A stretch of DNA of 64,000 bases from Pseudomonas fulva (GTDB lineage Bacteria; Pseudomonadota; Gammaproteobacteria; Pseudomonadales; Pseudomonadaceae), in contig NZ_CP082928.1 of assembly GCF_023517795.1 (NCBI RefSeq), forward strand, positions 5,332,001-5,396,000. The letters are read 5' to 3'. Shown here piece after piece: positions 28,076 through 37,264 of the stretch (its first letter is position 1; each line of letters opens with the position of its first letter). Position numbers and translations under genes: made by a program. The notes under the pieces were generated by a model. The model searched no databases. It was not told where the DNA came from and was given only the letters and a program-made list of their open reading frames with translations.

Positions 28076-31000
28076 CTAGAAATCCCGCTTGTAGAACAAG
28101 TCCAGGGAGCTGGCCAGACCGCTCGCCGCCTCCAGGTACAGGCGACGGGTCAGGGCATAACGCAGCGCCACGGTATTGACCGGCTCGAACACGCCGACCC
28201 CATAGCGCAGGCTCAGGCGCTCGGACAGGTTGCCGCTGGCCACCACGCTGGTGTTGCGGCCGCTGCCGTCGGTGTCCAACTGGAAGTCCTGAATGCCCAG
28301 GCTCTGCGCCACCGAACCGGTGACTCCGGAGCTGCCCGCGACGCCGAGGGCCAGTGCGGCCTGGGCAAGCATGTTGTTGTCCTCGCTGCCGGTCGACAGC
28401 GGCCGCCCCAGCACCAGGTAGGACAGCGCCTGCTCCTGGCTCATGGCCGGCTCGGAGAACACCTCGGTGCGCGGCTGGTCGGCGCTGCCGGTCAGGCGCA
28501 GCCCGGCCACCACGTCGTCGACCTTGCGAATCGCCTCGATGTCCAGGAAGGGTTGGTCGATGGGCCCGGCGAACAGCAGGCGCGCACGGCGGATGGTCAG
28601 GCGCTGGCCATAGCCGCGGAAGTTGCCCTTGTTGAGGTTCAGCTCGCCGCGGGTATCCAGGTCATCGCCGATATGCACGCGGCCTGCCAGCTCGGCATTG
28701 AGCCCGAAGCCGCTGAAGGTCAGCTTGTCGCTGCCGACGTCCACATCGATATCCATGCTGATCGCCACCGGCTGCTGCTCGCGGGCTTCGGCGCCGACGA
28801 TCACCGCGTCGTCGGAGACCTTGACCGTGGACGGCGGCAGCTCGCGAACGACGATCTTGCCGCGGGGAATCGACACCTTGCCACTGACCGACAGCTGGTC
28901 ATCGGCCAGGCGCACCTGCATGTCCGGCTCGACCTCCAGATCGGCATAGGGCTCGACGGTGACCGGCAGGCGATTGCCCTGCACGTTCAGGTTGCCGCTG
29001 AGCGGGCCGCCCCAGGCCAACGCGCCGTCGAGCCTGCCCTGCCCTCGCTCGCCGCTGCGCCAGCCGCCATTGAGCTGCAGGCTTTCGCCGGCGATCAGCA
29101 CACGAACGTCGAGGTTCTCGAAACGGGTAGGCAGTTCACCACCGGAGATTTCGCCACCGCTGAGTGCCAGCTGACCGTTGACCAACGGCTTGAGCAGGTC
29201 ACCGGACAGCGTACCGCTACCGTTCAGTTGCCCGGCCAGGCGCTCGACCATGGGCACGAAAGGCCGGGCAATGGCCAGGTCGAGGCCGCTCAGGCGGAAC
29301 TGGCCGGACAGGGGCTTGTTCGCCGGGCGCGGGTCGAGCTGTGCCTGTACCGACAATTCGCCGATGCGTGGGCCGCGCAGGTTCAGCTCGGTGTCGATGC
29401 GTTGCGGGCGCAGCTCGCTGCTCAGGCGCAAGCTGTCGTAGGTGAAATCGACCCACTGTTCGTTGTCGCGCACGCGCCAGGTACCGCTGCCGGCATCCAC
29501 CACCACGCGCCCGCTGGGGCCGGCGGCCGGCAGATCCAGGTGCACGTCGGCATCGAGGGTGCCCTGCCAGGCGAAATCATCCGGAAACCAGGGCGCCAGG
29601 CTGTCGAGCGGGAAGTCGGCGAGGCGATAACGGATCTTCGGTTCCGGCTGCAGGCGCTGGTTTTCGCCGCACAGGCTGGCCGCGCCGGCGCGCAGGCAGT
29701 GGGCGCCGAGGTCGATCTCGCCGCTGGCCAGGCGCACCAGCGAGGCCGGCGCCTGCAGCCGCCAGTCCTGCCCCCCGGCCTGGATGTCGGCGCGGCTCAG
29801 GCGACCGCGCCAATCGCCTTTATCCAACGTGCCGTCCAGCGCCAGGCTGGTCTGCAATTGCGGCCCCTGCAGGCTCAGGTCCACCTGTTGCTGGTGCTGG
29901 TTGCCGGCACCATTGACCGTCAGGTTGCCGAGCTGACTGTCGCCGCTGGCAATCCCCTGGCCGCGCAACTGCAGCCTGGCCTGGCCGTTGCCATCCAGCG
30001 TGGCGTCCAGGCCCAGCTGACGCAGGCGGGTTTCCTCGAATGCCAGGCCCTGGCCATCGAGGCGCAAGGTGCCTTGCGGCGCCTGCAGGCTGCCGGCCAG
30101 GTCCAATCGCCCAGCGGCCTGCCCTTGCAGCCCCGGCCACAACTGACCCAGGCGATTGAGGGCGATACGCACCTGGCCCTGCAGGCGCTGATCCAGTTGA
30201 CCGCTGCCGTCGATACGGTTGTCGCCCAGACGCATGTTCAATGCGCCTACATCCCAACGCTCACCGGCACCTGCGACCTTGGCCTGCAGCTGCGTTGGCT
30301 GGCCGCGCAGGCGGCCTTGCAGGTCGAGATCGCCGGTCAGCTCCAGGCGGCCGTCGCGCAACTGGCCCTTGCTGCGAATCGGCCCGGCGATGCGCCCGGG
30401 CAACTCGGCGACCCAATAGGCGGGGTCGAAATCGCTGACCTGCAATTGTGCGTCCCAGCGGATCGCCTCGGCAAAACCCACGGTGAGCTGGCCATCGATC
30501 TTGCCCTGGCCGGCGCGCACCTGCAGCTGCGGCAAATGAATCTGCTGCAGATCGCCGCTCAGCGGCGTCTGCACGCTGAACGCACCAGCGGGGCCATCCA
30601 GCGCGGCGGATAGATTGCCCAGGTAGTTGCCATTCTCATAAGCGAGGTCGCCGGTGAGTTTGTTCAGGGTCACCGGCGGCGCCTCGTCCATCGGATACAG
30701 GCGCTGCCAGGGGAAATCCTGCCAATCGACGTGGGTATCGGCGCTGAAGCCTTCCTGCCAATCCAGGCGACCATTGACGGCCAGATACTGGTTCTCGGCG
30801 GCTGCCAGGCGCAGCGTTTCGATATCGGCGCCAGCTGCGTCGACGCGCCCGCGCAGCGCCAGGGCAACCGGGCCATCCTCCGCGGGCAACGTGGCGATGC
30901 CGTCGATTCCATAACCGTCTTGGAGATTGCCCGCAGCCTTTAGCGTGACAGCGTCCAGGCGCAAGGTCTCAGGCAGCGAATCGTCCGCCTTGAAGCCATC

Positions 31001-31747
31001 GGCGCCAAGCGTGAGCGTTGCCGGAATATGCTCGACCAACGGCTGAACTTCACCACTCAGGCGCCCGGTCAGATAACCGCTGCTATCGACCACCAGGGCC
31101 AGGCTCTCACGCAGATTGCCCTCGACCTGCAGCTTCAGGTCCCAGGCTTTCCCATCGGGCGACGGCAACGCCGCACTGCCCTGCAACTCCAGCGGCCATT
31201 CACCGCTGGGCTGAACATGGCCCTGCAAGTCGACCACCAGATCCTCACGCTGCACGTGCAGTTTGCTGATATTCAACCCTGCGCTGGCCCAATCGGCAGC
31301 GAGCTCCAAGCCCTGCAATTGATCATCGCCATTGAGCTGCAGGCTGCCAATCCATACCTCGCCAACCTCCAGGGCCACCGGCAGATCCAGTTGCGGCAGG
31401 CTGAAAGGCTCATCACTGGGCGGTTTGTCGCCCGGCGCGAAATTCAGCTCGATGCGCTCGCTGCGCAATGTGTCGATGCACAGCGTCAAACGCAGCAGGC
31501 ACGCCGGCGACCAGTCGAACTGTGGTTGAAGCACCAGTACCTGGTCGTCGCCCTGTTGCCAGCGCAGCTGCTCGGCCGTCCAGCGCCCGCCCAGTCGACC
31601 TTCGAACCCATCGACCTGCAGCCCCGGCACCAGGCCAAGCGTCCAGCGGCTGCCAGGCGAGGTGGCGAGCATCCATGCCAACAACACGATCAGCAGCGCC
31701 AACAGGCCGGCCAGGCTCAGGCCGGCATACTTGAGCGCCCGCCTCAC
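28076..31747 (-). CDS. tamB: TamB, inner-membrane-anchored translocation and assembly protein
   Basis: Large AsmA-like bridge protein of 1223 residues that works with TamA in outer-membrane protein assembly and, in recent work, phospholipid transport across the periplasm. An N-terminal membrane anchor (about residues 8-28) is followed by long beta-rich repeats and the conserved C-terminal DUF490/TamB domain (from about residue 880; ALSYLVLGRPLSTGSEDNN, ending LASSLDLFYKRDF). Start is GTG at 31747, overlapping the TamA stop, which supports coupling. The protein has a low-complexity, Gln/Leu/Gly-rich pattern normal for the family. Confidence 0.95.
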   Translation of the reverse strand: MRRALKYAGLSLAGLLALLIVLLAWMLATSPGSRWTLGLVPGLQVDGFEGRLGGRWTAEQLRWQQGDDQVLVLQPQFDWSPACLLRLTLCIDTLRSERIELNFAPGDKPPSDEPFSLPQLDLPVALEVGEVWIGSLQLNGDDQLQGLELAADWASAGLNISKLHVQREDLVVDLQGHVQPSGEWPLELQGSAALPSPDGKAWDLKLQVEGNLRESLALVVDSSGYLTGRLSGEVQPLVEHIPATLTLGADGFKADDSLPETLRLDAVTLKAAGNLQDGYGIDGIATLPAEDGPVALALRGRVDAAGADIETLRLAAAENQYLAVNGRLDWQEGFSADTHVDWQDFPWQRLYPMDEAPPVTLNKLTGDLAYENGNYLGNLSAALDGPAGAFSVQTPLSGDLQQIHLPQLQVRAGQGKIDGQLTVGFAEAIRWDAQLQVSDFDPAYWVAELPGRIAGPIRSKGQLRDGRLELTGDLDLQGRLRGQPTQLQAKVAGAGERWDVGALNMRLGDNRIDGSGQLDQRLQGQVRIALNRLGQLWPGLQGQAAGRLDLAGSLQAPQGTLRLDGQGLAFEETRLRQLGLDATLDGNGQARLQLRGQGIASGDSQLGNLTVNGAGNQHQQQVDLSLQGPQLQTSLALDGTLDKGDWRGRLSRADIQAGGQDWRLQAPASLVRLASGEIDLGAHCLRAGAASLCGENQRLQPEPKIRYRLADFPLDSLAPWFPDDFAWQGTLDADVHLDLPAAGPSGRVVVDAGSGTWRVRDNEQWVDFTYDSLRLSSELRPQRIDTELNLRGPRIGELSVQAQLDPRPANKPLSGQFRLSGLDLAIARPFVPMVERLAGQLNGSGTLSGDLLKPLVNGQLALSGGEISGGELPTRFENLDVRVLIAGESLQLNGGWRSGERGQGRLDGALAWGGPLSGNLNVQGNRLPVTVEPYADLEVEPDMQVRLADDQLSVSGKVSIPRGKIVVRELPPSTVKVSDDAVIVGAEAREQQPVAISMDIDVDVGSDKLTFSGFGLNAELAGRVHIGDDLDTRGELNLNKGNFRGYGQRLTIRRARLLFAGPIDQPFLDIEAIRKVDDVVAGLRLTGSADQPRTEVFSEPAMSQEQALSYLVLGRPLSTGSEDNNMLAQAALALGVAGSSGVTGSVAQSLGIQDFQLDTDGSGRNTSVVASGNLSERLSLRYGVGVFEPVNTVALRYALTRRLYLEAASGLASSLDLFYKRDF

Positions 31748-33477
31748 AGTTCCGGCCCCATGGAAAAGTGCAGGCGCACCCCGCCCTCGTCATCCAGTGG
31801 ATGCGCTAGGTCCAGGCGCAGCGGCCCGACCGGCGACACCCAGCGCACGCCGATGCCCACCGCGCTCTTGAGGGTCGGCAGATCCAGCGAATTGAAGGCG
31901 TTGCCGGTGTCGTAGAAGGTCGCCACGCGCCACTTGTCGGCGACGCTGTACTGGTACTCGGCACTGGCGGCGAGCATGTAGCGCGCACCGATCTTGTCGC
32001 CCTGGTTGTTCTCCGGCGACAGGCTCTGGTAATCGTAGCCGCGCACGCTCTGATCGCCACCGGCGAAGAAGCGCAGCGACGGCGGCACGGAAGAATTGAA
32101 GCCCTTGGACTCGGTGCCGCCGAACTGGGCACGACCGAGAAAACGGTGGTTCTGCCAAAGCGTGGTGAGGCCCTTGACCAGCACGTTGCCGTGCACCACG
32201 TCGGAGTCGGAGAGCAGCCCTTCCTTGGCCACCGAGGCATCGAACTGCAGGCGATAGCCGTTGTTGGGATCGATGCGGCTGTCGCTGTGCAGATAGGAAT
32301 AGCTGATGCCGGGCATCAACAGGGTGCTGAGCCCGGAGTCATCGCCGAGGCGATATTCCTCGCGCTGCCACTTCAGGGAGATCACCCGCTGCCAGCCGCT
32401 GTCGAGCTTGCTGTGCCATTCCGGGCCGACGGTGAGCAGGCGGCTGAGGCTGTCGGTGTTGGCCAGTTCCTCGTACTGGTAGCCGCCGGCGATGCGCAGC
32501 TTGTCGGTCATCGGCGGGTCGCCGGGAATGTCGTACCACAGGCCGACGTTCTGGCGCGGCGCCGACAGTTCCATTTCCGCGCCGTAGCTGTGCCCCTGCG
32601 GGTTGGCCCAATGCCGCTCCCACTGGATGCGCCCGCGCGGGCCGACGTCGGTGGAAAACCCCAGGCCCAGGCCCATGGTGCGCGGCAGACGGGTCTGCAG
32701 GTGCACGTTGACGGGAATCACCTGCTGCTCGGCCACCGTCGGGCTGGCATCGACCCGCACCGATTCGAAATAGCCGCTCGAACGCAGCGCCTGGTAGAGC
32801 TCGGCGATGCGCTCCGAGTCGTAGGGCGTGTCCGCCGGGAACGGCACCATGCGCTGCAGCAGTTCGTCATCGAAAGGCATGTCGCCTTCGAAACTGACGT
32901 GGCCGAGGCTGTAGCGCGGGCCGCTGTCGTAGACCAGTTCGATATCGGCCAGGCCGGCCTGGGGATCGATACGCAGGCTTTGCTGGGTGAAGCGCCCACG
33001 GAAGAAGCCGTAACGCGACGCTTGATTCTGGATATGCCGTTTGGCCGCCTCGTAGCGGCCATGATTGAGCCGCGCGCCCTGGGTCAGCTGGGCGTCCCTG
33101 GGGAGCTGGAAGGCACGCATTTGCGAGGCCGGGCCCTCGACCCTGACGGTGACGTTACCAAGACGCACCGGCTCGCCGGGAATGATCCGCACATCGAGCC
33201 GCGGCGGCGTCTGTTCGACCACTTCGGTGCTGATCTGCGCGTGGTAATAGCCCAACGCCTGGGCAGCCTTCTCGGCCTGGCCCTCGACCACGCGCCGCAG
33301 GCGCTGCAACGCCTCGACGTCGCGCTCGCCAAGATTGCCGATATAGCCTTCGACATTGCTCTTCAAAGCATTGTTGGCCGGCTGCACGCTGACCACCAGA
33401 CGAGCGTCCTCGGCGAGCAACGTGGCACTGAACAGCATGAGCGCGCATCCCGCGCCGAGTGTCGAAAGTACTCTCAT
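31744..33477 (-). CDS. tamA: TamA, outer-membrane Omp85-family protein
   Basis: Outer-membrane barrel of the TAM complex, 577 residues. A signal peptide (residues about 1-22, ending TLLAED) is followed by three POTRA domains (about 23-265) and a 16-strand barrel. [19 protein letters not shown] contains the conserved VRGY loop-6 motif of the Omp85 family, and the final strand ends in [13 protein letters not shown]. It is followed by tamB with overlapping ends. No regulator is nearby. Divergent from xthA with about 135 bases between them. Confidence 0.95.
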   Translation of the reverse strand: MRVLSTLGAGCALMLFSATLLAEDARLVVSVQPANNALKSNVEGYIGNLGERDVEALQRLRRVVEGQAEKAAQALGYYHAQISTEVVEQTPPRLDVRIIPGEPVRLGNVTVRVEGPASQMRAFQLPRDAQLTQGARLNHGRYEAAKRHIQNQASRYGFFRGRFTQQSLRIDPQAGLADIELVYDSGPRYSLGHVSFEGDMPFDDELLQRMVPFPADTPYDSERIAELYQALRSSGYFESVRVDASPTVAEQQVIPVNVHLQTRLPRTMGLGLGFSTDVGPRGRIQWERHWANPQGHSYGAEMELSAPRQNVGLWYDIPGDPPMTDKLRIAGGYQYEELANTDSLSRLLTVGPEWHSKLDSGWQRVISLKWQREEYRLGDDSGLSTLLMPGISYSYLHSDSRIDPNNGYRLQFDASVAKEGLLSDSDVVHGNVLVKGLTTLWQNHRFLGRAQFGGTESKGFNSSVPPSLRFFAGGDQSVRGYDYQSLSPENNQGDKIGARYMLAASAEYQYSVADKWRVATFYDTGNAFNSLDLPTLKSAVGIGVRWVSPVGPLRLDLAHPLDDEGGVRLHFSMGPEL

Positions 33478-33613
33478 GACGGCGATGCTATCACGGCGAA
33501 CGCTCTATTCCAGTGCGTGTACGTATCGAACGGTTTCCCGCCGTGCTGGCCGCCCGTCGACCGGATCGGCTAGCATCGCGGTTTTACCGCCCGCTACGCT
33601 CAGGATTGCCGAC

Positions 33614-34426
33614 ATGAAACTCGTTTCCTTCAACATCAATGGCTTGCGCGCCCGCCCGCACCAACTCGCCGCACTGATCGAGAAGCACCAGCCGGACGTG
33701 ATCGGTCTGCAGGAAACCAAGGTCAGCGACGACCAGTTCCCCGAAGCGGAGATCCGCGACCTGGGCTACCACGTGCACTACCACGGTCAGAAGGGTCACT
33801 ACGGCGTAGCGCTGCTATCGCGCCAGGCACCCCTGGAGGTGTTCAAGGGCTTCCCGGAGGACGGCGAAGAATCCCAGCGTCGTTTCATCTATGGCACCTT
33901 TGCCGACGCCAACGGCAACCCCGTTACAGTAATGAACGGCTACTTTCCTCAGGGTGAAAGCCGCGACCACCCCACCAAGTTTCCTGCCAAGCAGCGCTTT
34001 TACGCGGACCTACAGATGCTGCTGAACAGCAGTTTTGCCCACGACCAGCCGCTGATCGTCATGGGTGACATCAATATCTCCCCCGAGGACTGCGATATCG
34101 GCATCGGCGAGGTCAATCGCAAGCGCTGGCTGAAGACCGGTAAATGCAGCTTTCTGCCCGAAGAACGCGAGTGGCTGGCCACGTTGAAGAGCTGGGGCCT
34201 GGTCGACAGCTTCCGTCAGTTGCACCCGGAGGTCGATGATCGTTTCAGTTGGTTCGACTACCGCAGCCGCGGCTTCGAGGACGAACCCAAGCGCGGCCTG
34301 CGCATCGATGTGATTCTGGCGTCGCGCGCCCTGCAGGATCGCCTCAAGGACGCGGGTATCGACTATGACCTGCGCGGTATGGAGAAACCATCTGATCACG
34401 CGCCGATCTGGCTGCAACTCGGTTGA
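33614..34426 (+). CDS. xthA: Exodeoxyribonuclease III
   Basis: AP endonuclease and 3'-5' exonuclease for base excision repair, 270 residues. Catalytic residues are all seen: Asn7 (SFNING), Glu34 (LQETK), the tyrosine in MNGYFPQGE, the Asp-x-Asn pair in [10 protein letters not shown], Asp in RGLRIDVIL and the terminal SDHAPI histidine. Start [15 protein letters not shown] at 33614 gives the standard 268-270 length; the longer frame from 33356 is a run-through of antisense tamA. The downstream gene begins 76 bases later and has its own Pho-type promoter element that starts within seven bases of the xthA stop. Confidence 0.97.
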   Translation: MKLVSFNINGLRARPHQLAALIEKHQPDVIGLQETKVSDDQFPEAEIRDLGYHVHYHGQKGHYGVALLSRQAPLEVFKGFPEDGEESQRRFIYGTFADANGNPVTVMNGYFPQGESRDHPTKFPAKQRFYADLQMLLNSSFAHDQPLIVMGDINISPEDCDIGIGEVNRKRWLKTGKCSFLPEEREWLATLKSWGLVDSFRQLHPEVDDRFSWFDYRSRGFEDEPKRGLRIDVILASRALQDRLKDAGIDYDLRGMEKPSDHAPIWLQLG

Positions 34427-34430
34427 GCGG

Positions 34431-34459
34431 GCGTCATCTTGTAGTCATTTTTCTGTCTT
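34431..34459 (+). promoter_or_regulatory. Probable Pho box (PhoB binding), three 11-bp repeats
   Basis: GTCAT (34433-34437), GTCAT (34444-34448) and GTCTT (34455-34459) recur exactly every 11 bases. The two right-hand units, TAGTCAT-TTTT-CTGTCTT, match the Pho box pattern CTGTCAT-N4-CTGTCAT at 11 of 14 positions. It lies 44 bases before a gene for a phosphate-binding-like protein, which makes a functional site likely. Confidence 0.65.
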
Positions 34460-34502
34460 ATCGTCGCAGCACTTCCGCCATCTTTTGCAAGGTGATTGCC
34501 GC

Positions 34503-35882
34503 ATGCTGCGCGCCTCAACCCGTTGTGACCACGAGACCTGGAGCCGAACGGCGACCTTTCTGCTGCTCGGTTTCGTCCTTTACCTGAGCCCCTGGACGGC
34601 CTTCGCCGCCCTGCCCCTGCCCACCGACGACCGACCGGTGCTGCGTATCCAGGGCTCGAACACCATCGGCGCCAAGCTCGGCCCGGCACTGGTCAAGGGC
34701 CTGATGCAAGAACAGGGGCTCAACGACATACGCACCAGCGTCACGCAGGAAAACGAACAGGCCGTCAGCGCACTGAATGGCGCGGGCCGCAAGATCACCG
34801 TGACCATTGCCGCCCACGGATCAGGAACCGGCTTCACCGCCATCGGCCAGGGCAGCGCCGAACTGGCCGCCTCCTCACGGCCCATCAAGGATGCCGAAAA
34901 TGCCAGCCTGTCCTCGTTCGGCAATATGAAGAGCCGGGACGCCGAGCAGGTCATCGCCATCGACGGCCTGGCGATCGTACTGCATCCCGACAACCCCATC
35001 AGTGCCCTGAGCACCCTGCAACTGGCGCAGATATTCTCCGGGGAAATCAGCGACTGGGCACAGCTGGGCGGCCGCTCTGGCGCCATTGACCTTTACGCTC
35101 GAGACGACAACTCCGGCACCTTCGACACCTTCAAGGAACTGGTCCTCGGCGCCCACGGCAAGCAACTGTCCAGCAAAGCCAAGCGCTTCGAATCCAGCGA
35201 ACAGCTATCCGACTCGGTAGCCCGCGATCCCAACGGCATCGGTTTCATCGGCCTGCCCTACGTGCGCAAGGCCAAGGCGGTGGCCATCGCCGCCGGCGAT
35301 TCGCAGCCGATGATGCCGAGCGTGACGCTGATCGCCACCGAGGATTACCCGCTGTCGCGCCGTCTGTTCCTCTACGGGCCGCCGAAGCGTGGCAATCCCT
35401 GGGCCGAAGCCCTGTTGCAATTCGCCCAGAGCCCCAGGGGCCAGGCGATCGTGGCGCAGAACGGTTTCATCGCGCAGACCGTCGAAACGGTCAACATCGA
35501 GCCGACCGCTGATATGCCGCCGGCCTATCAGGAACTGGCCCGCAATGCCCAGCGTCTGTCGGTGAACTTTCGTTTCCAGGAAGGCAGCGCCAGCCTGGAC
35601 AACAAGGCGCAGCAGGACCTGCGCCGCGTGCTCGACTACCTGCGCCAGCACGACAAGTTGCAGAACAAGGTGGTGCTGGTCGGCTTTGGCGACCCCAAGG
35701 CGGTGTCCGCACGTGCCGAGCTGCTTTCCAAATTGCGCGCCATGGCGGTACGCCGTGAACTGGCTCGCGAAGGCGTGGTGATGCGCGAGGTCACCGGCCT
35801 GGGTGACGACCTGCCGGTCGCCGACAACCAAGGCGACAGCGGCAGGCTGAAGAACCGCCGCGTGGAGGTCTGGGTTTACTGA
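34503..35882 (+). CDS. PstS-like phosphate-binding domain fused to an OmpA-like domain
   Basis: Exported 459-residue protein with a long signal peptide (hydrophobic TFLLLGFVLYLSPW, cleavage near AFA-ALPLP about residue 38). Residues about 45-330 form a PstS-like binding domain: IQGSNTIGAKL, GSAELAASSRPIK and ARDDNSGTFDTFKEL, the last matching the R-x-D-x-SGT phosphate-binding loop of PstS. Residues about 350-459 resemble an OmpA C-terminal domain (VNFRFQEGSASLDNKAQQDLRRVLDYL, then GFGDPK and KNRRVEVWVY), expected to hold peptidoglycan. GGTGA lies seven bases before the ATG. The Pho box upstream suggests induction on phosphate starvation. Such fusions occur in Pseudomonas but their job is not settled; transport, sensing or scavenging are open. 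Confidence 0.82.
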   Translation: MLRASTRCDHETWSRTATFLLLGFVLYLSPWTAFAALPLPTDDRPVLRIQGSNTIGAKLGPALVKGLMQEQGLNDIRTSVTQENEQAVSALNGAGRKITVTIAAHGSGTGFTAIGQGSAELAASSRPIKDAENASLSSFGNMKSRDAEQVIAIDGLAIVLHPDNPISALSTLQLAQIFSGEISDWAQLGGRSGAIDLYARDDNSGTFDTFKELVLGAHGKQLSSKAKRFESSEQLSDSVARDPNGIGFIGLPYVRKAKAVAIAAGDSQPMMPSVTLIATEDYPLSRRLFLYGPPKRGNPWAEALLQFAQSPRGQAIVAQNGFIAQTVETVNIEPTADMPPAYQELARNAQRLSVNFRFQEGSASLDNKAQQDLRRVLDYLRQHDKLQNKVVLVGFGDPKAVSARAELLSKLRAMAVRRELAREGVVMREVTGLGDDLPVADNQGDSGRLKNRRVEVWVY

Positions 35883-35942
35883 TTTTTCCAGACGCGCCAG
35901 GTACTTGCCGAACCGCGGGATTCGTCCTAGCCTTATGAACAC

Positions 35943-36030
35943 GTGACGCCGGGCCCCTCTGGCGATGAGTCCCCTCATCGTGATGTCGGAGTCACTAAGT
36001 TGAATCTCAACTTAGGCATCGACAGGGAGG
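35943..36030 (+). promoter_or_regulatory. Structured 5' leader of the terC gene, candidate regulatory RNA
   Basis: Between 35943 and the ATG are a 7-bp stem with a TCCC loop (CGATGAG 35963-35969 / CTCATCG 35974-35980), a possible closing helix GTGAC (35943-35947) / GTCAC (35991-35995), and a 9-bp stem CTAAGTTGA (35995-36003) / TCAACTTAG (36007-36015) just before the AGGGAGG ribosome-binding site (36024-36030). The yybP-ykoY manganese riboswitch motif often found before terC genes was looked for and its conserved loops were not recognised. Confidence 0.4.
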
Positions 36031-36034
36031 GCCC

Positions 36035-37027
36035 ATGACAGCTCTACATGCCTTTATGCTCACGCCGTTTCTCGGCACCCCGTACTACTTCTGGCTGGCC
36101 TTCATCGTCATCGTCATCGCGCTGCTGGTCTTCGACCTCGGCGTGCTGCACCGCGACCAACACGAAATCGAAATGCGCGAGAGCCTGCTGCTCTACTCGG
36201 GCTACTTCAGCGTGGGCGTCGCCTTTGGCGGCTGGGTGTGGTGGGAACTGGGCGCCACCAAGGCGCTGGAGTTCTACACGGGTTTTCTGGTCGAACAGTC
36301 GCTGTCGATGGACAACGTGTTCGTCATGGCGATGATCCTCGGCTTCTTCGGCATCCCGCGCAAATACCAGCACCGCGTATTGTTCTGGGGAATCATCGGC
36401 GTGGTGGTGCTGCGCGCGATCATGATCGGCCTGGGAACCGCCCTGGTGCAGGAGTTCGACTGGATCCTCTATGTATTCGGTGCGTTCCTGCTGTTCACCG
36501 GCATCAAGATGCTGTTCAGCAAGGACCATGACGAGCACCCGGACCTGTCGCAGAACAAGCTGCTGATCTTTCTGCGCAAGCACATCCGGGTCACCGATGA
36601 CCTGCACGGCGGCAAATTCCTGGTGCGTCAGAAGGATCCGGCCAGCGGCAAGATGCTGCTGTTCGCCACCCCGCTGCTGCTCGCCCTGGTGCTGATCGAA
36701 CTGGCGGACCTGGTGTTCGCGGTGGACAGCGTGCCGGCGGTGTTCGCCATCACCCAGGACCCGTTCATCGTCTACACCTCGAACATCTTCGCGATCCTCG
36801 GCCTGCGCGCCCTGTACTTCGCCCTGGCTGCGCTGATGCACCGCTTCGTGTACCTCAAGTACGCACTGGCCATCGTGCTGATGTTCATCGGCTGCAAGAT
36901 TTTCCTGCACGGCTTCATCAAGGTACCCGCCCTGCTGTCGCTCGGCGTTACCATGGGCGTACTGGCCGGCGGCGTGATCCTGTCGCTGCTGAAAACCCGT
37001 GACAAGAAACCTGCCGAGACGACGTGA
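36035..37027 (+). CDS. TerC-family integral membrane protein (Alx-like)
   Basis: Inner-membrane protein of 330 residues with about nine hydrophobic segments. Diagnostic TerC motifs are EQSLSMDNVFVMAMI (about residues 86-100) and ELADLVFAVDSVPAVFAIT (about 218-236), whose acidic residues lie in the membrane and are thought to bind metal. The family includes Alx and is linked to manganese export or metal homeostasis and to tellurite resistance in ter clusters; no other ter genes are here, so an Alx-like manganese role is the better inference. AGGGAGG precedes the ATG by four bases. The following small gene overlaps its stop. Confidence 0.93.
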   Translation: MTALHAFMLTPFLGTPYYFWLAFIVIVIALLVFDLGVLHRDQHEIEMRESLLLYSGYFSVGVAFGGWVWWELGATKALEFYTGFLVEQSLSMDNVFVMAMILGFFGIPRKYQHRVLFWGIIGVVVLRAIMIGLGTALVQEFDWILYVFGAFLLFTGIKMLFSKDHDEHPDLSQNKLLIFLRKHIRVTDDLHGGKFLVRQKDPASGKMLLFATPLLLALVLIELADLVFAVDSVPAVFAITQDPFIVYTSNIFAILGLRALYFALAALMHRFVYLKYALAIVLMFIGCKIFLHGFIKVPALLSLGVTMGVLAGGVILSLLKTRDKKPAETT

Positions 37028-37218
37028 CCGGACAAGATGTGCAGCTCGAGCGAATCGACAAGCCTGACGGCGTACGCTGGTGCGTGCGCCTGGGCAAACG
37101 CACGCTGATGTTCGACGACGAAGGCGCCGCGCGGGCTATCGCGGCCCAGTTGCACATGCGCCTGAACCGCGAGCGGCTAAGCCTGGTGCCGGGCTCCGAC
37201 AAGGAGCCGGGCAGCTAG
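37024..37218 (+). CDS. Small hypothetical protein downstream of terC
   Basis: A 64-residue open frame starting with GTG at 37024, overlapping the terC stop (GTGA). Translation reads VQLERIDKPDGVRWCVRLGKRTL in its first half, then an Ala/Arg-rich helix (DDEGAARAIAAQLHMRLNRERL). No signal peptide or membrane segment. I do not recognise a family. The four-base overlap and the good fit in the only gap between terC and the convergent acyl-CoA dehydrogenase support it as a real coupled gene, but no strong ribosome-binding site is present. Confidence 0.5.
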   Translation: MTGQDVQLERIDKPDGVRWCVRLGKRTLMFDDEGAARAIAAQLHMRLNRERLSLVPGSDKEPGS

Positions 37219-37264
37219 GGTCTGATCCCGTTTCACGTGCTGAAACAGGAACAGAGCCTCGGCC

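Noticed and set aside
35943..36034. yybP-ykoY manganese riboswitch before terC
   Set aside because: The conserved loop sequences of that riboswitch could not be found by eye; kept only as an undefined structured leader.
37230..37246. GTTTCA/TGAAAC hairpin between the small post-terC gene and the acyl-CoA dehydrogenase
   Set aside because: Only six base pairs and no T run; too weak to call a terminator.
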